NCBI GenBank assembly: GCA_947044405.1
Contig: CAMRHE010000063.1
Location: 6,009,501 to 6,073,500, forward strand
From: Leptodactylus fallax
Lineage: Eukaryota > Chordata > Amphibia > Anura > Leptodactylidae
Direction: 5' to 3'
DNA length: 64,000 nt
Both the position numbers and the translations under genes were made by a program. The notes under the pieces were generated by a model. The model did not search any database. It was not told where the DNA came from and saw nothing but the letters and a program-made list of their open reading frames with translations. Positions within the stretch are counted from its first letter, which is position 1. The number at the start of each line of letters is the position of its first letter. Below, one piece after another: positions 1 through 11,503 of this stretch.

Positions 1-331
1 AAAGGGAGTGTGTAACCAAAACCCTGCATTTAATCCCAGCCACACAGATAGATAGGCTAGGGTCAACTAAATCAAATGGTGTTTTCCTCTTGTGAATCGG
101 TGGCTGCCTTGCCGAGATATCACTGTTTTTTCAATATGCAAATGAGCCATTTGTAGCAATGGCAGCGCCCTTGTTCCTCCAAAGTGATCATTTTTATATC
201 GACATAAACAGTGATATCTCGGCAATGGAGGCAGCGATTCACAAGGGGAAAACACCGTTTGGTTCAGGTGACCCTAACCTATCCATCTGCAGGGCTGGGT
301 TGATATGCTAGGGTTAGGTGAAACACTCCCT
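1..331. mobile_element. TTAA-flanked foldback miniature element (49-bp-terminus family)
   Basis: The window opens inside an AAAGGGAGTGTG terminus, and the far end reads CACTCCCTTTAA with TTAA at 332-335. The left half and the reverse complement of the right half match along almost their whole length, including the paired segments around 99-135 and 205-242, so the element folds into one long hairpin. It has no coding capacity. The outer about 50 bp on each side (containing CAGATAGATAGG or CCTATCCATCTG) is the same sequence that forms the 49-bp array at 52348-53573 and the arms of 61027-61846. TTAA duplications and AGGG ends suggest a Kolobok- or piggyBac-type transposase; this class assignment is inference. 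The left TTAA lies outside the window. Confidence 0.75.
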
Positions 332-335
332 TTAA

Positions 336-1174
336 GTGATATATAAGTGTAGAGATACAAGACTAGATCAACTTGTATAACAAAAGCTAATTTTCAATAC
401 CAATCATTTATGTTTTAGCTATTGTGAAGCTGAATATATTCTACTAGGGTTTCTGTCTTTGGCCCCGAGCCCGGCCCTACACTTATTTCGTTCATTTGGG
501 TTCACACTGGGTTAATCCCATGAGGTTCCATAAAGCATTATAGCTAATCCTAGAAGGCGAGTGTGAAAGCAAGTAATGTTCTTATAGGTATCATGGTAAA
601 TTGATGTGGTTTAACTAGAAATATGAGATCTAGAAATGTAAAAGAGCAATTTACAGATTTGATCTTGTAGCAGCAAAGGTTCATTTTACTTACAATAAAG
701 AGAAAATTGACTTTTTTTTCTGCACAGGATGGATTTAAAGGGCATTTCCACCTAAAACTTAAAGCTGGCAATATAGTAATAAATTGAAAGTTAAAGTGGT
801 AGACAAAGTTTGGTAAGCATGCTGGTTTTATTCGCAAAGATATTGCCATTTGTCATCGCTGCCATTTTTGTAAATGTGACAGGAAGTGCAGCCATATTGG
901 TTTTCATTTTTGAATTAAGTTCTCGGAAATTGATGGTAAAACTGTCATTTCGTCCGTCTGTTCTATCAATGACAAAATAAGAGTTTCCCATTGGTTGCCA
1001 AGAGGCTTATTTAAAAAAAATTCCCATATCTCCCAAAGAGGGACAGAATGGGTGGCGTGCTATAGGAGTGACAGCGAATTTAGCCCTACGCACATTGACC
1101 TTGCCCATTCCCATGAATTTCTCTTTGTGCTCCCCACACAGTTTAATTCCCCAACAGTCATCTTGAGATGGTAT
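336..1174. other. Unassigned AT-rich stretch
   Basis: No convincing gene. A possible one-sided TTAA element end (TTTAAAGGGCATTTCC) lies near 735, but I found no matching other end. Confidence 0.5.
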
Positions 1175-1394
1175 GCCCCCATATTATAATGTCCCCCTCA
1201 AATTGCCCCCACATTATAATGTCCCCCTCCAATTGGCCCCACAGTATAAAGTCCTTCTCCTGGTGAGCCGACATTATAATGTCCCCCTCCAGATTCCCTC
1301 ACAGTATAATGTCCTCTTCTAGCTGCTTCCACAGTATAAAGTCCCCCTCCAGCTACCGCCACAGTATTATGTCCCTCTCCTGGTGCCACCACAG
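1175..1394. repeat. 30-bp minisatellite, about 7 imperfect copies
   Basis: Units of the form CACATTATAATGTCCCCCTC plus about ten variable bases repeat with a 30-bp period up to the TA at which the Tc1 element 1397-3046 is inserted. The reverse complement of the core (GGAGGGGGACATTATAAT) recurs at about 63290, and looser relatives occur at 15246-15325 and 57600-57730, so the motif is dispersed. The open frame through it is a by-product of the repeat period. Confidence 0.8.
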
Positions 1395-1396
1395 TA

Positions 1397-1607
1397 CAGT
1401 CATATGAAAAAGTTTGGGCACCCCTATTAATCTTAATCATTTTTAGTTCTAAATATTTGGGTGTTTGCAACAGCCATTTCAATTTGATATATCTAATAAC
1501 TGATGGACACAGTAATATTTCAGGATTGAAATGAGGTTTATTGTACTAACAGAAAATGTGCAATATGCATGAAACCAAAATTTGACCGGTGCAAAAGTAT
1601 GGGCACC
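1397..1607. repeat. Tc1 element left terminal inverted repeat with two direct repeats
   Basis: The outer direct repeat is at 1406-1422 (GAAAAAGTTTGGGCACC) and the inner one at 1591-1607 (GCAAAAGTATGGGCACC). Because the gene points left, this is the 3' end of the element. It pairs with 2835-3046 with only scattered mismatches. Confidence 0.9.
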
Positions 1608-1624
1608 TCAACAGAAAAGTGACA

Positions 1625-2647
1625 TTAATATTTAGTAGATCCTCCTTTTGCAAAAATAACAGCCTCTAGTCGCTTCCTGTAGCTTTTAATCAGTTCCTGG
1701 ATCCTGGATGAAGGTATTTTTGACCATTCCTCTTTACAAAACAATTCCAGTTCAGTTAAGTTTGATGGTCGCCGAGCATGGACAGCCCGCTTCAAATTAT
1801 CCCACAGATGTTCAATGATATTCAGGTCTGGGGACTGGGATGGCCATTCCAGAACATTGTAATTGTTCCTCTGCATGAATGCCTGAGTAGATTTGGAGCT
1901 GTGTTTTGGATCATTGTCTTGCTGAAATATCCATCCCCGGCGTAACTTCAAATTCGTCACTGATTCTTGTACATTATTCTCAAGAATCTGCTGATACTGA
2001 GTTGAATCCATGCGACCCTCAACTTTAACAAGATTCCCGGTGCCGGCATTGGCCACACAGCCCCAAAGCATGATGGAACCTCCACCAAATTTTACAGTGG
2101 GTAGCAAGTGTTTTTCTTGGAATGCTGTGTTTTTTGGATGCCATGCATAACGCCTTTTTGTATGACCAAACAACTCAATCTTTGTTTCATCAGTCCACAG
2201 GACCTTCTTCCAAAATGAAGCTGGCTTGTCCAAATGTGCTTTTGCATACCTCAGGCGACTCTGTTTGTGGCGTGCTTTCAGAAACGGCTTCTTTCGCATC
2301 ACTCTCCCATACAGCTTCTCCTTGTGCAAAGTGTGCTGTATTGTTGACCGATGCACAGTGACACCATCTGCAGCAAGATGATGCTGCAGCTCTTTGGAGG
2401 TGGTCTGTGGATTGTCCTTGACTGTTCTCACCATTCTTCTTCTCTGCCTTTCTGATATTTTTCTTGGCCTGCCACTTCTGGGCTTAACAAGAACTGTCCC
2501 TGTGGTCTTCCATTTCCTTACTATGTTCCTCAGAGTGGAAACTGACAGGTTAAATCTCTGAGACAACTTTTTGTATCCTTCCCCTGAACAACTATGTTGA
2601 ACAATCTTTGTTTTCAGATCATTTGAGAGTTGTTTTGAGGAGCCCAT
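1625..2647 (-). CDS. Tc1-like transposase, 340 aa, intact DD34E catalytic triad
   Basis: This enzyme cuts and joins its own terminal repeats by cut-and-paste transposition at TA sites in the nucleus. An upstream in-frame ATG at 2692 would add 15 residues, but the start MGSSKQLS at 2647 fits the usual family start and gives 340 residues, the usual Tc1 length. Residues 1-110 form the paired-like double helix-turn-helix DNA-binding region, with a GRPRK linker motif at 59-63. The catalytic domain follows: Asp153 in WTDETK, a glycine-rich box GGGSIMLWG at 188-196, Asp244 in FQQDNDPKH and Glu279 in SPDLNIIEHLW, with 34 residues between the last two. The protein ends GGSTKY, a common Tc1 C terminus. 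There are no stops or frameshifts. The gene sits between the two terminal repeats with no other gene in the element. Expression would depend on the terminal repeat or on outside promoters; none is evident. Confidence 0.96.
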   Translation of the reverse strand: MGSSKQLSNDLKTKIVQHSCSGEGYKKLSQRFNLSVSTLRNIVRKWKTTGTVLVKPRSGRPRKISERQRRRMVRTVKDNPQTTSKELQHHLAADGVTVHRSTIQHTLHKEKLYGRVMRKKPFLKARHKQSRLRYAKAHLDKPASFWKKVLWTDETKIELFGHTKRRYAWHPKNTAFQEKHLLPTVKFGGGSIMLWGCVANAGTGNLVKVEGRMDSTQYQQILENNVQESVTNLKLRRGWIFQQDNDPKHSSKSTQAFMQRNNYNVLEWPSQSPDLNIIEHLWDNLKRAVHARRPSNLTELELFCKEEWSKIPSSRIQELIKSYRKRLEAVIFAKGGSTKY

Positions 2648-2834
2648 GATGCCACTCTTCAGAGGAGATTCAAATAGGAGAACAACTTGCAATTGGCCAC
2701 CTTAAATACCTTTTCTCATGATTGGATACACCTGGCTATGAAGTTCAAAGCTCAGTGAGGTTACAAAACCAATTTTGTGCTTCAGTAAGTCAGTAAAAAA
2801 GTAGTTAGGAGTATTCAAATCAATAAAATGATAA

Positions 2835-3046
2835 GGGTACCCAAATTTTTGCACCGGTCAAATTTTGGTTTAATGCATATTGCACATTTTCTGTTAGTAC
2901 AATAAACCTCATTTCAATCCTGAAATATTACTGTGTCCATCAGTTATTAGATATATCAAATTGAAATGGCTGTTGCAAATACCCAAATATTTAGAACTAA
3001 AAATGATTAAGATTAATAGGGGTGCCCAAACTTTTTCATATGACTG
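2835..3046. repeat. Tc1 element right terminal inverted repeat with two direct repeats
   Basis: This is the 5' end of the element relative to its gene. The inner direct repeat is at 2835-2852 and the outer at 3021-3037, in inverted orientation to those on the left. The inner copy is the more diverged (GGGTACCC for GGTGCCC). Confidence 0.9.
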
Positions 3047-3089
3047 TATCTCCCTGCTTCACCAATGTATTCAACTCATCTGCATCCTC

Positions 3090-3286
3090 TATACGTGAGG
3101 GAAGGGGCGTTAAATTTTTTTTATTTTTTACACCTCCCCCTATTATACTCTGGGGTCTGAAGAGATCCCACAGTGTAATAATGTCACTTCTGGTTCTATC
3201 TGAACTTGTTTGACCCGAAACGAATCAGGGATCCGAACCAGCCGAACCCAAAATGAAACAAATCTTTGAAAGTTCACTCATCTCTA
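3090..3286 (+). mobile_element. hAT-like miniature element, right-hand fragment
   Basis: It shares the internal TATTATACTCTGGGGTCT segment and the terminal TTCACTCATCTCTA with the complete copy at 23294-23848. The left end is missing, so no target duplication can be shown. Confidence 0.6.
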
Positions 3287-3289
3287 GTT

Positions 3290-4670
3290 GGGGGGTTCTG
3301 CTTACACTGAAGTGGCTGTAGAACGTTTTTGGTTGTACCTACAGGTAGAACAATTTGTTCCCCTTCCTATTAATATCATTATACCAGGAGTGTAAACACT
3401 TGTCAGTCCCAGGGCCGCAGCACCATATGGCGGCATACTGAGTGACTATGACTCCATCGTACACACGAGGCTTCATATATCATTGCTCCTTTCCCAGGTA
3501 AAAAAGGTTCAACTGGACATGAACATTGATGGGCTTTGCTGATTATCAATCTTTGATCGCCAGTCGTCTGACCTCCAGAACCCCTGCCCAGCAGCGCAAC
3601 GGAGGAACCAGGGTAATCCTGTGAGCACCACGTCCTCTTCATAGTTTACAGAGGCTTTGTCCATACTGATGCTGCAGCTCAATCCCGAGGCTGAACCTCC
3701 ACCGATCAAACACAGATGACCCTAATAAAAAGTTACCGCCCGACGCCCCCGAATACTACCGTAAACAGCGGTTGTGATAAAAGCTTCCTAAATGAAAGAC
3801 GAATAAAAAGAAATGCCAAGTTTGTCCTAGTTTGTCAAAACCCGATAATAATACCATATCATTAAAAAGTCAAAATTGTTTTTTCTCCCCCAAAGACCTC
3901 GTGTGATCCGAGACGCTTAACAAGAAATATGATTTTCATAAAACTTCTAATTTACTACTCCAAAGGTTATCATGAAAAAGGTTTAAATTTCACGGTGCGC
4001 CATTCTAGAGCGGTGTCTTGCTGCTACATCATTATGGTTTTTACGTCCAGAAGATGGATCTGAAGTCATTTGGCGGGGGATAAAATACAGTCGTGTTCTC
4101 CTCCAACACTGGATCAGACGATGCAATTATTTGTATTGTGATCCATCCCGTCTTAAAGGGATTATTAATTTTTTTTTTTTTTTTAAGTTTGCCATGTACT
4201 TTAATTAAAAATACAAAGGTCTTAGCGTTGTCATCCAGCACGGAGCCGTATGCTAATTGTATGCTCTTCATGCAAATGGCACGTCTTGGGCTACAGATGG
4301 ATCCTTGGGGGAACTCGCTGCACGAATGAGCTACCGGCGATGCAGCTGCTGGGAGCTAATAAAGAAAATCATACATACGGCAAGTGAAGACATAGGCGTG
4401 CGAACCTGCGAGGCACTGATTGACCACCCAATGGCTTCATTTTTTTCCAGGGCTAAAAAAAATGTATTTATCTCAAAAAAGTTTAAAAATTCTCAATATA
4501 TTAACCTCTATAATGTCTCTTACTGACACCCATATCACATCTCTATTTACATGTCATGACGTGTATTGCTCACATGAGTGGTCACGGCATGCTATGGTCA
4601 CTATAGTCAGCATGTTACTCCAGTGGCCCGAAGACCCGAATACCAGCAACAAGGTTACAATTAGAAATTC
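3290..4670. other. Unassigned stretch
   Basis: No supported gene. A short motif CACCATATGGCGGCATA near 3420 recurs near 29555, so part of this is dispersed repeat. There is a T-tract near 4168-4184. Open frames here are short and lack recognisable domains. Confidence 0.45.
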
Positions 4671-4674
4671 TTAA

Positions 4675-5172
4675 AGTGGTATTCCCACGAACATAACCAT
4701 TTGTAAATTTGTAGATAATTAAAAGTTAGACATTTTTGCAATTATAAGTAATTAAACATTTTACAGAGTTTTAAAGTATTTTCTCTAAATATCTTGTGGT
4801 CACAAGTTGTTGTCTTGAATGTTTGCCAGCGGATACGACCATGAATGCAGGACCTTTCTAAGATCATAAAATCAGCTACGATTTGCTTATTGTGGCCAGG
4901 ATATCTTCTGATACATGTAGTGTCCCTGCCTGATAACCCGGCTACAATAAGAAAATCATGGGTGGGTTTCTGACAAGTCCCAGACCATAGAAAGTTTCTG
5001 CATTTGTGGTCGTATCCATTGGCAACTGATCAAGACAACAGATGTCACCACTAAGATGGTTAGAGAAAATCTTTAAAACTCTGCAGAATTTTTAACTACT
5101 TATATTTGCAAAAATGTTTAACTTTTAATTATCTACAAATATAGATATGATTATGTTCATGGGAATAACCCT
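4675..5172. mobile_element. TTAA-flanked foldback element, 498 bp
   Basis: TTAA lies at 4671-4674 and 5173-5176. The left arm beginning AGTGGTATTCCCACGAACAT pairs with the reverse complement of the right end, AGGGTTATTCCCATGAACAT, and pairing continues for about 190 bp on each side, including TAATTAAAAGTTA and TGGATACGACCA-like blocks. It has no coding capacity. It probably needs a TTAA-specific transposase in trans (inference). Confidence 0.85.
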
Positions 5173-5176
5173 TTAA

Positions 5177-8100
5177 GTATACGAAAATTTAAAATTTCTG
5201 TTAGTCTTATGGACTAAATATTTTTTTACCCCAGGAAACACCCTTTTCTATGAAAAACATAAAATTGATCATGTGTTAGTAAATTAGGAATTAGCCATTT
5301 TTTTCAGATGCATTAATCCACTGTGCTAACAGATCGGTTTGGTTTTGGGTCACCTCAAAGGGTGTTGTCTAAGCCATTTCCTTGGCATTGACCCTTTAAT
5401 CCTTGTACAGGGATCTGGAGGTTGGTACCTTCTGAGGTGGTTCAAATATTGATAGAAGCTGGTCCAGCTGGCGGAGAGACGCCAGTGTGAGCACCATGGT
5501 TTAGGCAAGAACATGGTCAGGAACAAGTTGTGGTCAAGACAGGCGGCAAAGGTTTAGAGATCAGGATCAAGTCGAGGTCGGACATGGGTAACAGGCAGGA
5601 GAGGAGAAACGGACAAATACAAAGTTAGTACCATGCCAAGGATCAAATGACAGATCAGATACAGGAATATCTTACGGCAGAAGCAGTACACATTCATTCT
5701 ACCGATGCAGGAAAGAGAGGGTGAGGGGAGGTGGAGCGGGCTCTGCACATCAGTAGAGGGACAGAGTCATAAGAAGATGTGCGCAGCAATGGAGAAGCAA
5801 ATCCACGCGGTGGGAAGAGATGGTAAGCCGGCAGCCACGCCCACTAGGAAGGGGAATATGCTGGCGGTCACAAGCCAGTGTACAAGAAAATACAGCTATA
5901 TCAGTTGTCTTCCATTGCTGAGCAGCTACCAACCAATTTTAACAAAAATGGCCTCTGTAACAAAAACATTTTGCGGGAAAATTCTCTGTATCCATACAAC
6001 CTAACAGAGGTGCCGCCCAGTAGCCACCAGTTATACACGGTCAATAGGTTAAGGCTGAAAACTATGTGTAGAACATTCTACTAGCCAAAGCATCCATGGT
6101 CCAATTTTACGATAAGGCTAAGAAGGGGTTAAAGAAGAGGGGATAAACTACTACAGCCAAATATACCACATGGTGGAAAATCTCCTTGAGATGAAGATTC
6201 ATCATTCTCCTTTCAATTATGAGAAGGTAGGATGGTCTCCACTATTCAGAGAGTCCAAGGTTGAGCAAACTGTATATCTTGGTGGGACATCTGTCAATTT
6301 CGTCCACCATAATGGACCATTAGACTACATTAGTTAATTCTGCCTGTAAAATGGCATCTGCTACATTACATAGGGGGAGATTAACTACAATCACTAGTAA
6401 AAACGGAGGTAGCGATAACTTGTGAACTACATAACCATGAGCAGAAACTTCAATTTGAGAAGTTTCCATCATCACTGACATTCCTTCTACTATTTCAGCC
6501 CGGAAAACTGATAAAAACCGAAACAATTAGATTGCTAGGTTAAGTCAATGACGTAAACTAGCAAATGGAATACAGATTGAAACTGATACAGAATATAATA
6601 CTAAGGAATAATGGAAATTATGTGATAAAAAGTTGAAAATACCCAAATATTGAATCACTGGCAGATTTTAGCTACCAACTGTCAAAAAGCGTAACATGGA
6701 GTGTAACCAATCCCTGGAATGCCATAAGGTGCTAGTCTTACCAACGTGGACAATGTGTCAAGCCTAGGTGGGAGGAATCTTGGAATGGTAAAACCCCTGT
6801 TGTTGGTGCGCTCAGGGCAGTTGCAGAAGGTTAAGATCCACAGAGAAGACTTACACGTGATGGAGCATTGGACTGATGAGAAGATTAGTGCAGAGACGGT
6901 GGGGTCTTGGTAGGATCCTTCTTTCTGGGCTCTCATTTTTTAACTAGGGAGAACAGCTACAAAGAATCCTTCTGACACTGGAGAACCCAACATGTATATA
7001 CTTTACTCCACCTCCAGTGGTGCTACAGGAAAGTTGAACCCTCTTTGATAGGTTCCTTACAGATAGTTGGTCGAACCTAGTGATGGGTCACACTGTGAGC
7101 GATGGAGAGATGGGTCACATTGTGTTTGGCTATGATAACCCAGTTGAGGAACTCTTATGAAAAACAAAAGGCTTTGAAGACATCTGCTAATCTTCAGATA
7201 AAAAGATCTTTTGTCACTGTTATTAAACGTATAGTACTGGACCATGAATGGTCCAATCTAACAACCAATCTAACGTGAAAGAGATTTCACATGATTTTCG
7301 AAAGGACTTGAGGTTCATGGTTGGCCTGTGAAGGTTGCTGTTTTGGAGGACAATGTCATAAATTTGAAGATCTGCTCCTAGATCTGGATTGACCTATATT
7401 GGGCTTCTCCTGATGGGTTGATCATCTGTTGTTGGGCATGAACGACTTTCAAAATGTTACCATTGACTGTGCCCAACAATGATCAAAAAGATCCCACATG
7501 TCCAACTGATTTGCCCCACACAAATCTTTTGGTTAGCAACAGTCAGAGTCAATTGTACCAACATTGGCCAGTCTGCAAAAAATTGCCCATATTAGGCACC
7601 TAAAATCAATAAGGCCAGCCTTAGTAACTACCTAATTATAAATAGTACTCACGCGGGTGGTACTGGTACAAGGTACACCATCTCCACAAAGCTAAAACTT
7701 GCCATTGTAAAGACATTAACTACGTATTGTACAATCATAATATAACCGCATTGACTACAATAAAACAATACAAAGCCTACAGTACTATAGCAAAAACTTC
7801 GTCTGGGAAGGTAAAAAGATCTGATTTTGTGACTTTCATGAGTTAATACACCAACTAAACCCACAATTTTTTTTTCTGCCTCATAGTCAGGTTATATGGA
7901 TGAAAAGTCAGAAAAACCTTGATTTTTTTTTCTTCCTGCATCCCCTGACCTTTACCAAATAGTTACTCTACCAATCGGACACATTTTTCACTCCTGACAC
8001 ACTGCGAAGAGGTATAAACCAATTCTACAAAAATCTCAACACAAATCAATTGAAAAGTATACACTATGCATTTGCTTGAAGCCCTGTCCCCAGTGAAGCT

Positions 8101-10785
8101 GCCGTATTGATTGGTTTGATCTGCAAAGTGCAGGCGTGTTGGAAATGGTTAGCAGAGATACGCGTGTTATTAATCCTGGCCTATTATAAGGTCAAAGGTT
8201 ATATGATTAGAAGAAATGAAGTTTTTCATGGGTTGGCAAGATTTTTTTTTTCAGTGAAAATTGCTAAAAGTTTGTAGTGCAAGTGCAAATAAGAAAACTT
8301 TTGTTGCCTTCGGCAGTCAATCAGATATTACCAAAAAATTTTAGCAAAAAATTGAAGCCGACTGCTGTCATTGTTGGCACTTTAACCCTAAACTTTAAAA
8401 CCACTGGGTTCAGAGAACCCAAATTATCCCCATCAATGACTCTCTAAAGAATATAAGATGTGGCCTTGTATCATTGCATGTGGCCTTTGTGTCCTTGTAT
8501 CTTTCCTCTTGGCTCAAGATGGGTAGCACAAGATAACTGGTTTAAAAAAAAAAAAAATCTTTATTCGGAATGCCTGACAAGTATGTTTTTTTTCCAAATC
8601 TGAGTATATCAGGCTACTCATGTTGGGCTATTTTGAGCCCAAAGGGAAAGCTTAGAAAGGACACATCTAGGTAGGCTTTGGTCATATGTTTCATCTGTAA
8701 AAATTTATAATGTGCAACTTCATTTGGACCATTTTTAGCCCCAACGTTGGCTCATTTGGCCAAAATAGTTGCATATATGACTTCATCACTGCCATATGGC
8801 CACATGACATTGAGATACATGGAGGGGACTCAAGTCCACCATTTACTAAAAGTTTATATTTTAATTTTTAACCTGTTGAATATTTTTCAATCCTAATATT
8901 TGACAAATCAACCAATGTTTAATATATAGCCAAATAAGATACACTGGAGGCCTTTGGGAACTATGATTATGAGACCTAGCCGAAGAAAACTGAGATGAGG
9001 TGACCATACTTGTTAGAGTAATGTTGGGCAAACCCATCAATTTCGGCAAGACCAGTCAACCCTAGTTAGCCGTTGTCCAAACTAGAATTAGCCCGATAGC
9101 TATCTAATATTTTTTTATGGTGACTCTGAGCCTTGTGGCATCCTCTTAGAAATCAATGGAAATGTTGAGGGCTCTCAAAGTTGGACATGATCTTTATTGA
9201 CTTTTATAGTGTCTGACTATTGGTGCAGTCAACGGTAACTTATGGTGGTCATCACTTCTTTGACTTGTTGAGTAACATACAAAAATAGTCTACGTGTTTT
9301 TGATATTTGCTTGCAGTTGTCATGACTATCCTACTCTTCGGTGTAGATGGTTGCTACCAGTTTCGTAAATACAGTCTCATGGACTTCAAGCTCAATTAAT
9401 GGTTCATGCATTTTACCACGCACAGTATAAATATGGTATCTTCTTTATTTCCTCTACTGCATGACTGAACAGGGCATAAATCCACAGCAGTCGCCAAGAT
9501 GTGAAGTTTATAATAGAACAAATTACTTTTCTACATGGTCCCTATGGGCAAAAGGAAGACGGGAAGAGAAATATGACCCAACAAAGGTGCGAAGGAATTT
9601 TCCCAGATTACTCGTAGAAAATTATGAGTTAGAAATTATACATTGACAGCTTCGTAGATGAATGAATTGTCAGTTTTTAATACCGAAAAGACGGGTGTAA
9701 TATAGAGTATCGTAATACATTACCAGATGCTGTTTCAGAGCCCCTGGACAGATGGCTGCTCCTTTTTCAGGATTTCTTAAGGAAAAGTCTTGACGTCAAT
9801 GACTATTTTTCGCACAACGCTACAGAATTGTTGGATAATGAATGGCTTTTCATCTAAGGCAGAAAATTTAATGGGATACAATGAATGACCCCCCAGCAGA
9901 GTGCATGATAGTGCTTGACTACAAGGTAGTCATTGAATGGTCTAAATTGGATAATCTTTATCCATAAGCTTCTACTTCCTACTGTGAGCCAATGGTGGAT
10001 GAGGGTACTATAACTAGGACCCCTGATGGTTAGTGAATGTCTCGAGGTAAATTAGCCACTTACTGGAATGAAGCACTACGTGACACTTATTGAAGTCAAT
10101 GTCATGGACATGTAAGGTCCTCCATACTGGAAGCCACTCTGGCAAATAGAGGAGATCCTGAGCAAATGGATCGTTGTAATATCCATTATGGAAAGGATTT
10201 AGTCAAAGTAGACTCCCCACCAAAGCTGCCCAGTCTTTGCAAGCCTCGATGAAGAATTTTTTTACATAAATTTGCCTGAGGTGAGACATCATTTGACATG
10301 AGAGGTCAAGCAGAGGAAGAGGTTGGTAAAGACCGATCCATACTCTTCCGTACACTTGCTCCACTTAAAGGAATGGTTTACAATTCAATACCTGACCTGG
10401 GGGTGATTGTTTTCAATATATCTATAGACCTGAACAGGTCTCAGGATAAGGCATATCCTATACGGAAGTGGTGGCATATACAACTTGCCTCAGTGTTATC
10501 TAAAATAGGGTTAAACGAGGTTGATTATCCCTTTTCCTTGGAAGAGTCTCCTGATAATAAACTGAATAAAGAGTGTCCTGCTGATATCGATCAGTTTTAA
10601 TATAAGGGGGAATTTAACATCAGTCTTCTATTAAATGGTTTGTCCCTCCACTTGGGGATTGAGTGAAGGTAGAGAGGTTGTCCACTTTGGACAATCCTCT
10701 TTTTGCGGAAGGCTTGCTCGATGATAAGATAATCAAAGGGTAACCTACGACTGAGGCCCCCAGTGGAAATTTGTGCAGGTACTCA
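5177..10785. other. Long unassigned stretch without recognisable gene or element
   Basis: I see no domain-bearing frame, no paired terminal repeats and no long tandem array in these 5.6 kb. There are short T or A tracts near 7868, 8242 and 8550. The frame at 10298-10600 (100 aa) has no recognisable motif and begins beside a TTAAAGGAATGG sequence near 10364 that resembles one end of a TTAA element. This could be intron or intergenic DNA. Confidence 0.45.
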
Positions 10786-10789
10786 GGAG

Positions 10790-11165
10790 TATAGATCGGA
10801 GAACCTCTGAAGATTTGTTTATGGTTCGGCCCAAATATTCCTTTCGGGTTGAATAAGTTCACCACAAACCAGAAGCAACATTGTTATACTCTGAGGTCTC
10901 TTCTTCAGACCACGAGTATAATAGACAGGGGCCCTATTAATAAACCTGAATTTTACAAAAGTTTCAGGTTCAAACTATTATATTACCTCCACCTATTATA
11001 TTGTCCCCGGAGCCTCCACCTATTATACTCTGGAGTCTGAATGTAATAATTTCGCTTCTGGTCTGCGGGTGATGAACCCCCAAAGTTTCGTGTTTGGGTC
11101 AACCAGAAATGCTTGGAAAATTTGGGTCAAATAGGATTCAATCCATACCAGCTTACTCATCTCTA
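10790..11165 (+). mobile_element. hAT-like miniature element, near-complete copy
   Basis: It starts TATAGATCGGAGAACCTCTG and ends CAGCTTACTCATCTCTA. The flanking octamers CTCAGGAG (10782-10789) and CTCAGTAG (11166-11173) match at 7 of 8 positions, as expected for an aged hAT target duplication. The interior holds TATACTCTGAGGTCTCTTC-type segments shared with 23294-23848. Confidence 0.65.
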
Positions 11166-11269
11166 CTCAGTAGCAAGTGTTCAATTTCCCTGCAGTGCCT
11201 CCACAGGTGAAATAAAGTATTACATGGTTCTCCTAGAAAACAATTGGGTGTCCATGTAACACATAGATA

Positions 11270-11356
11270 CACACGTGGACAAAAGTGTTGGTACCCCTCG
11301 TTTAATGAAAGAAAAAACCATTAAATGAGGGGTACCAACAATTTTGTCCACGTGTG
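11270..11356. mobile_element. Palindromic Tc1/mariner-type miniature element, 87 bp
   Basis: It consists of two nearly perfect arms of about 38 bp, beginning CACACGTGGACAAAA and ending TTTTGTCCACGTGTG, around a spacer of about 10 bp, flanked by TA at 11268-11269 and 11357-11358. It looks like two terminal repeats joined with almost no interior, and it would form a strong RNA or DNA hairpin. No element with full-length matching ends occurs in this window. Confidence 0.85.
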
Positions 11357-11379
11357 TATGTTGAGTCATCCAAAGCAAG

Positions 11380-11499
11380 ACCTTCATAGCTGCTAATAAA
11401 TGCGAGTCCCTCTTTTTATCAACTTAGAACTATCTACTTGGGTATTAGAAATTGGATCTTTGGAGCAGAGAAATGGGATTTCTAGACCAGACAACCCCT
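11380..11499. repeat. Right end of a truncated TTAA/AGGGGTTGTC element
   Basis: ACCAGACAACCCCTTTAA at 11487-11503 is the reverse complement of the AGGGGTTGTCTGG terminus common in this window. The opposite end was not found upstream. The TTAA is shared with the next element, which starts at 11504. Confidence 0.5.
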
Positions 11500-11503
11500 T
11501 TAA

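Larger units (their letters stand above)
1397..3046 (-). mobile_element. Apparently complete Tc1-like DNA transposon, 1650 bp
   Basis: Both ends begin CAGTCATATGAAAAAGTTTG in inverted orientation and are flanked by TA at 1395-1396 and 3047-3048, the target duplication of the Tc1/mariner superfamily. The terminal inverted repeats are about 210 bp long, and each holds an outer and an inner copy of a short GAAAAAGTTTGGGCACC-like motif, which is the IR/DR arrangement known from Sleeping Beauty-type elements. The single internal gene is an uninterrupted transposase read leftwards. The ends are well matched and the frame is open, so this looks like a young copy. Whether it is active cannot be told from sequence alone. 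The exact family name is not assigned. Confidence 0.95.

Noticed and set aside
2122..2361. 79-residue plus-strand frame
   Set aside because: It is the antisense shadow of the intact transposase at 1625-2647.
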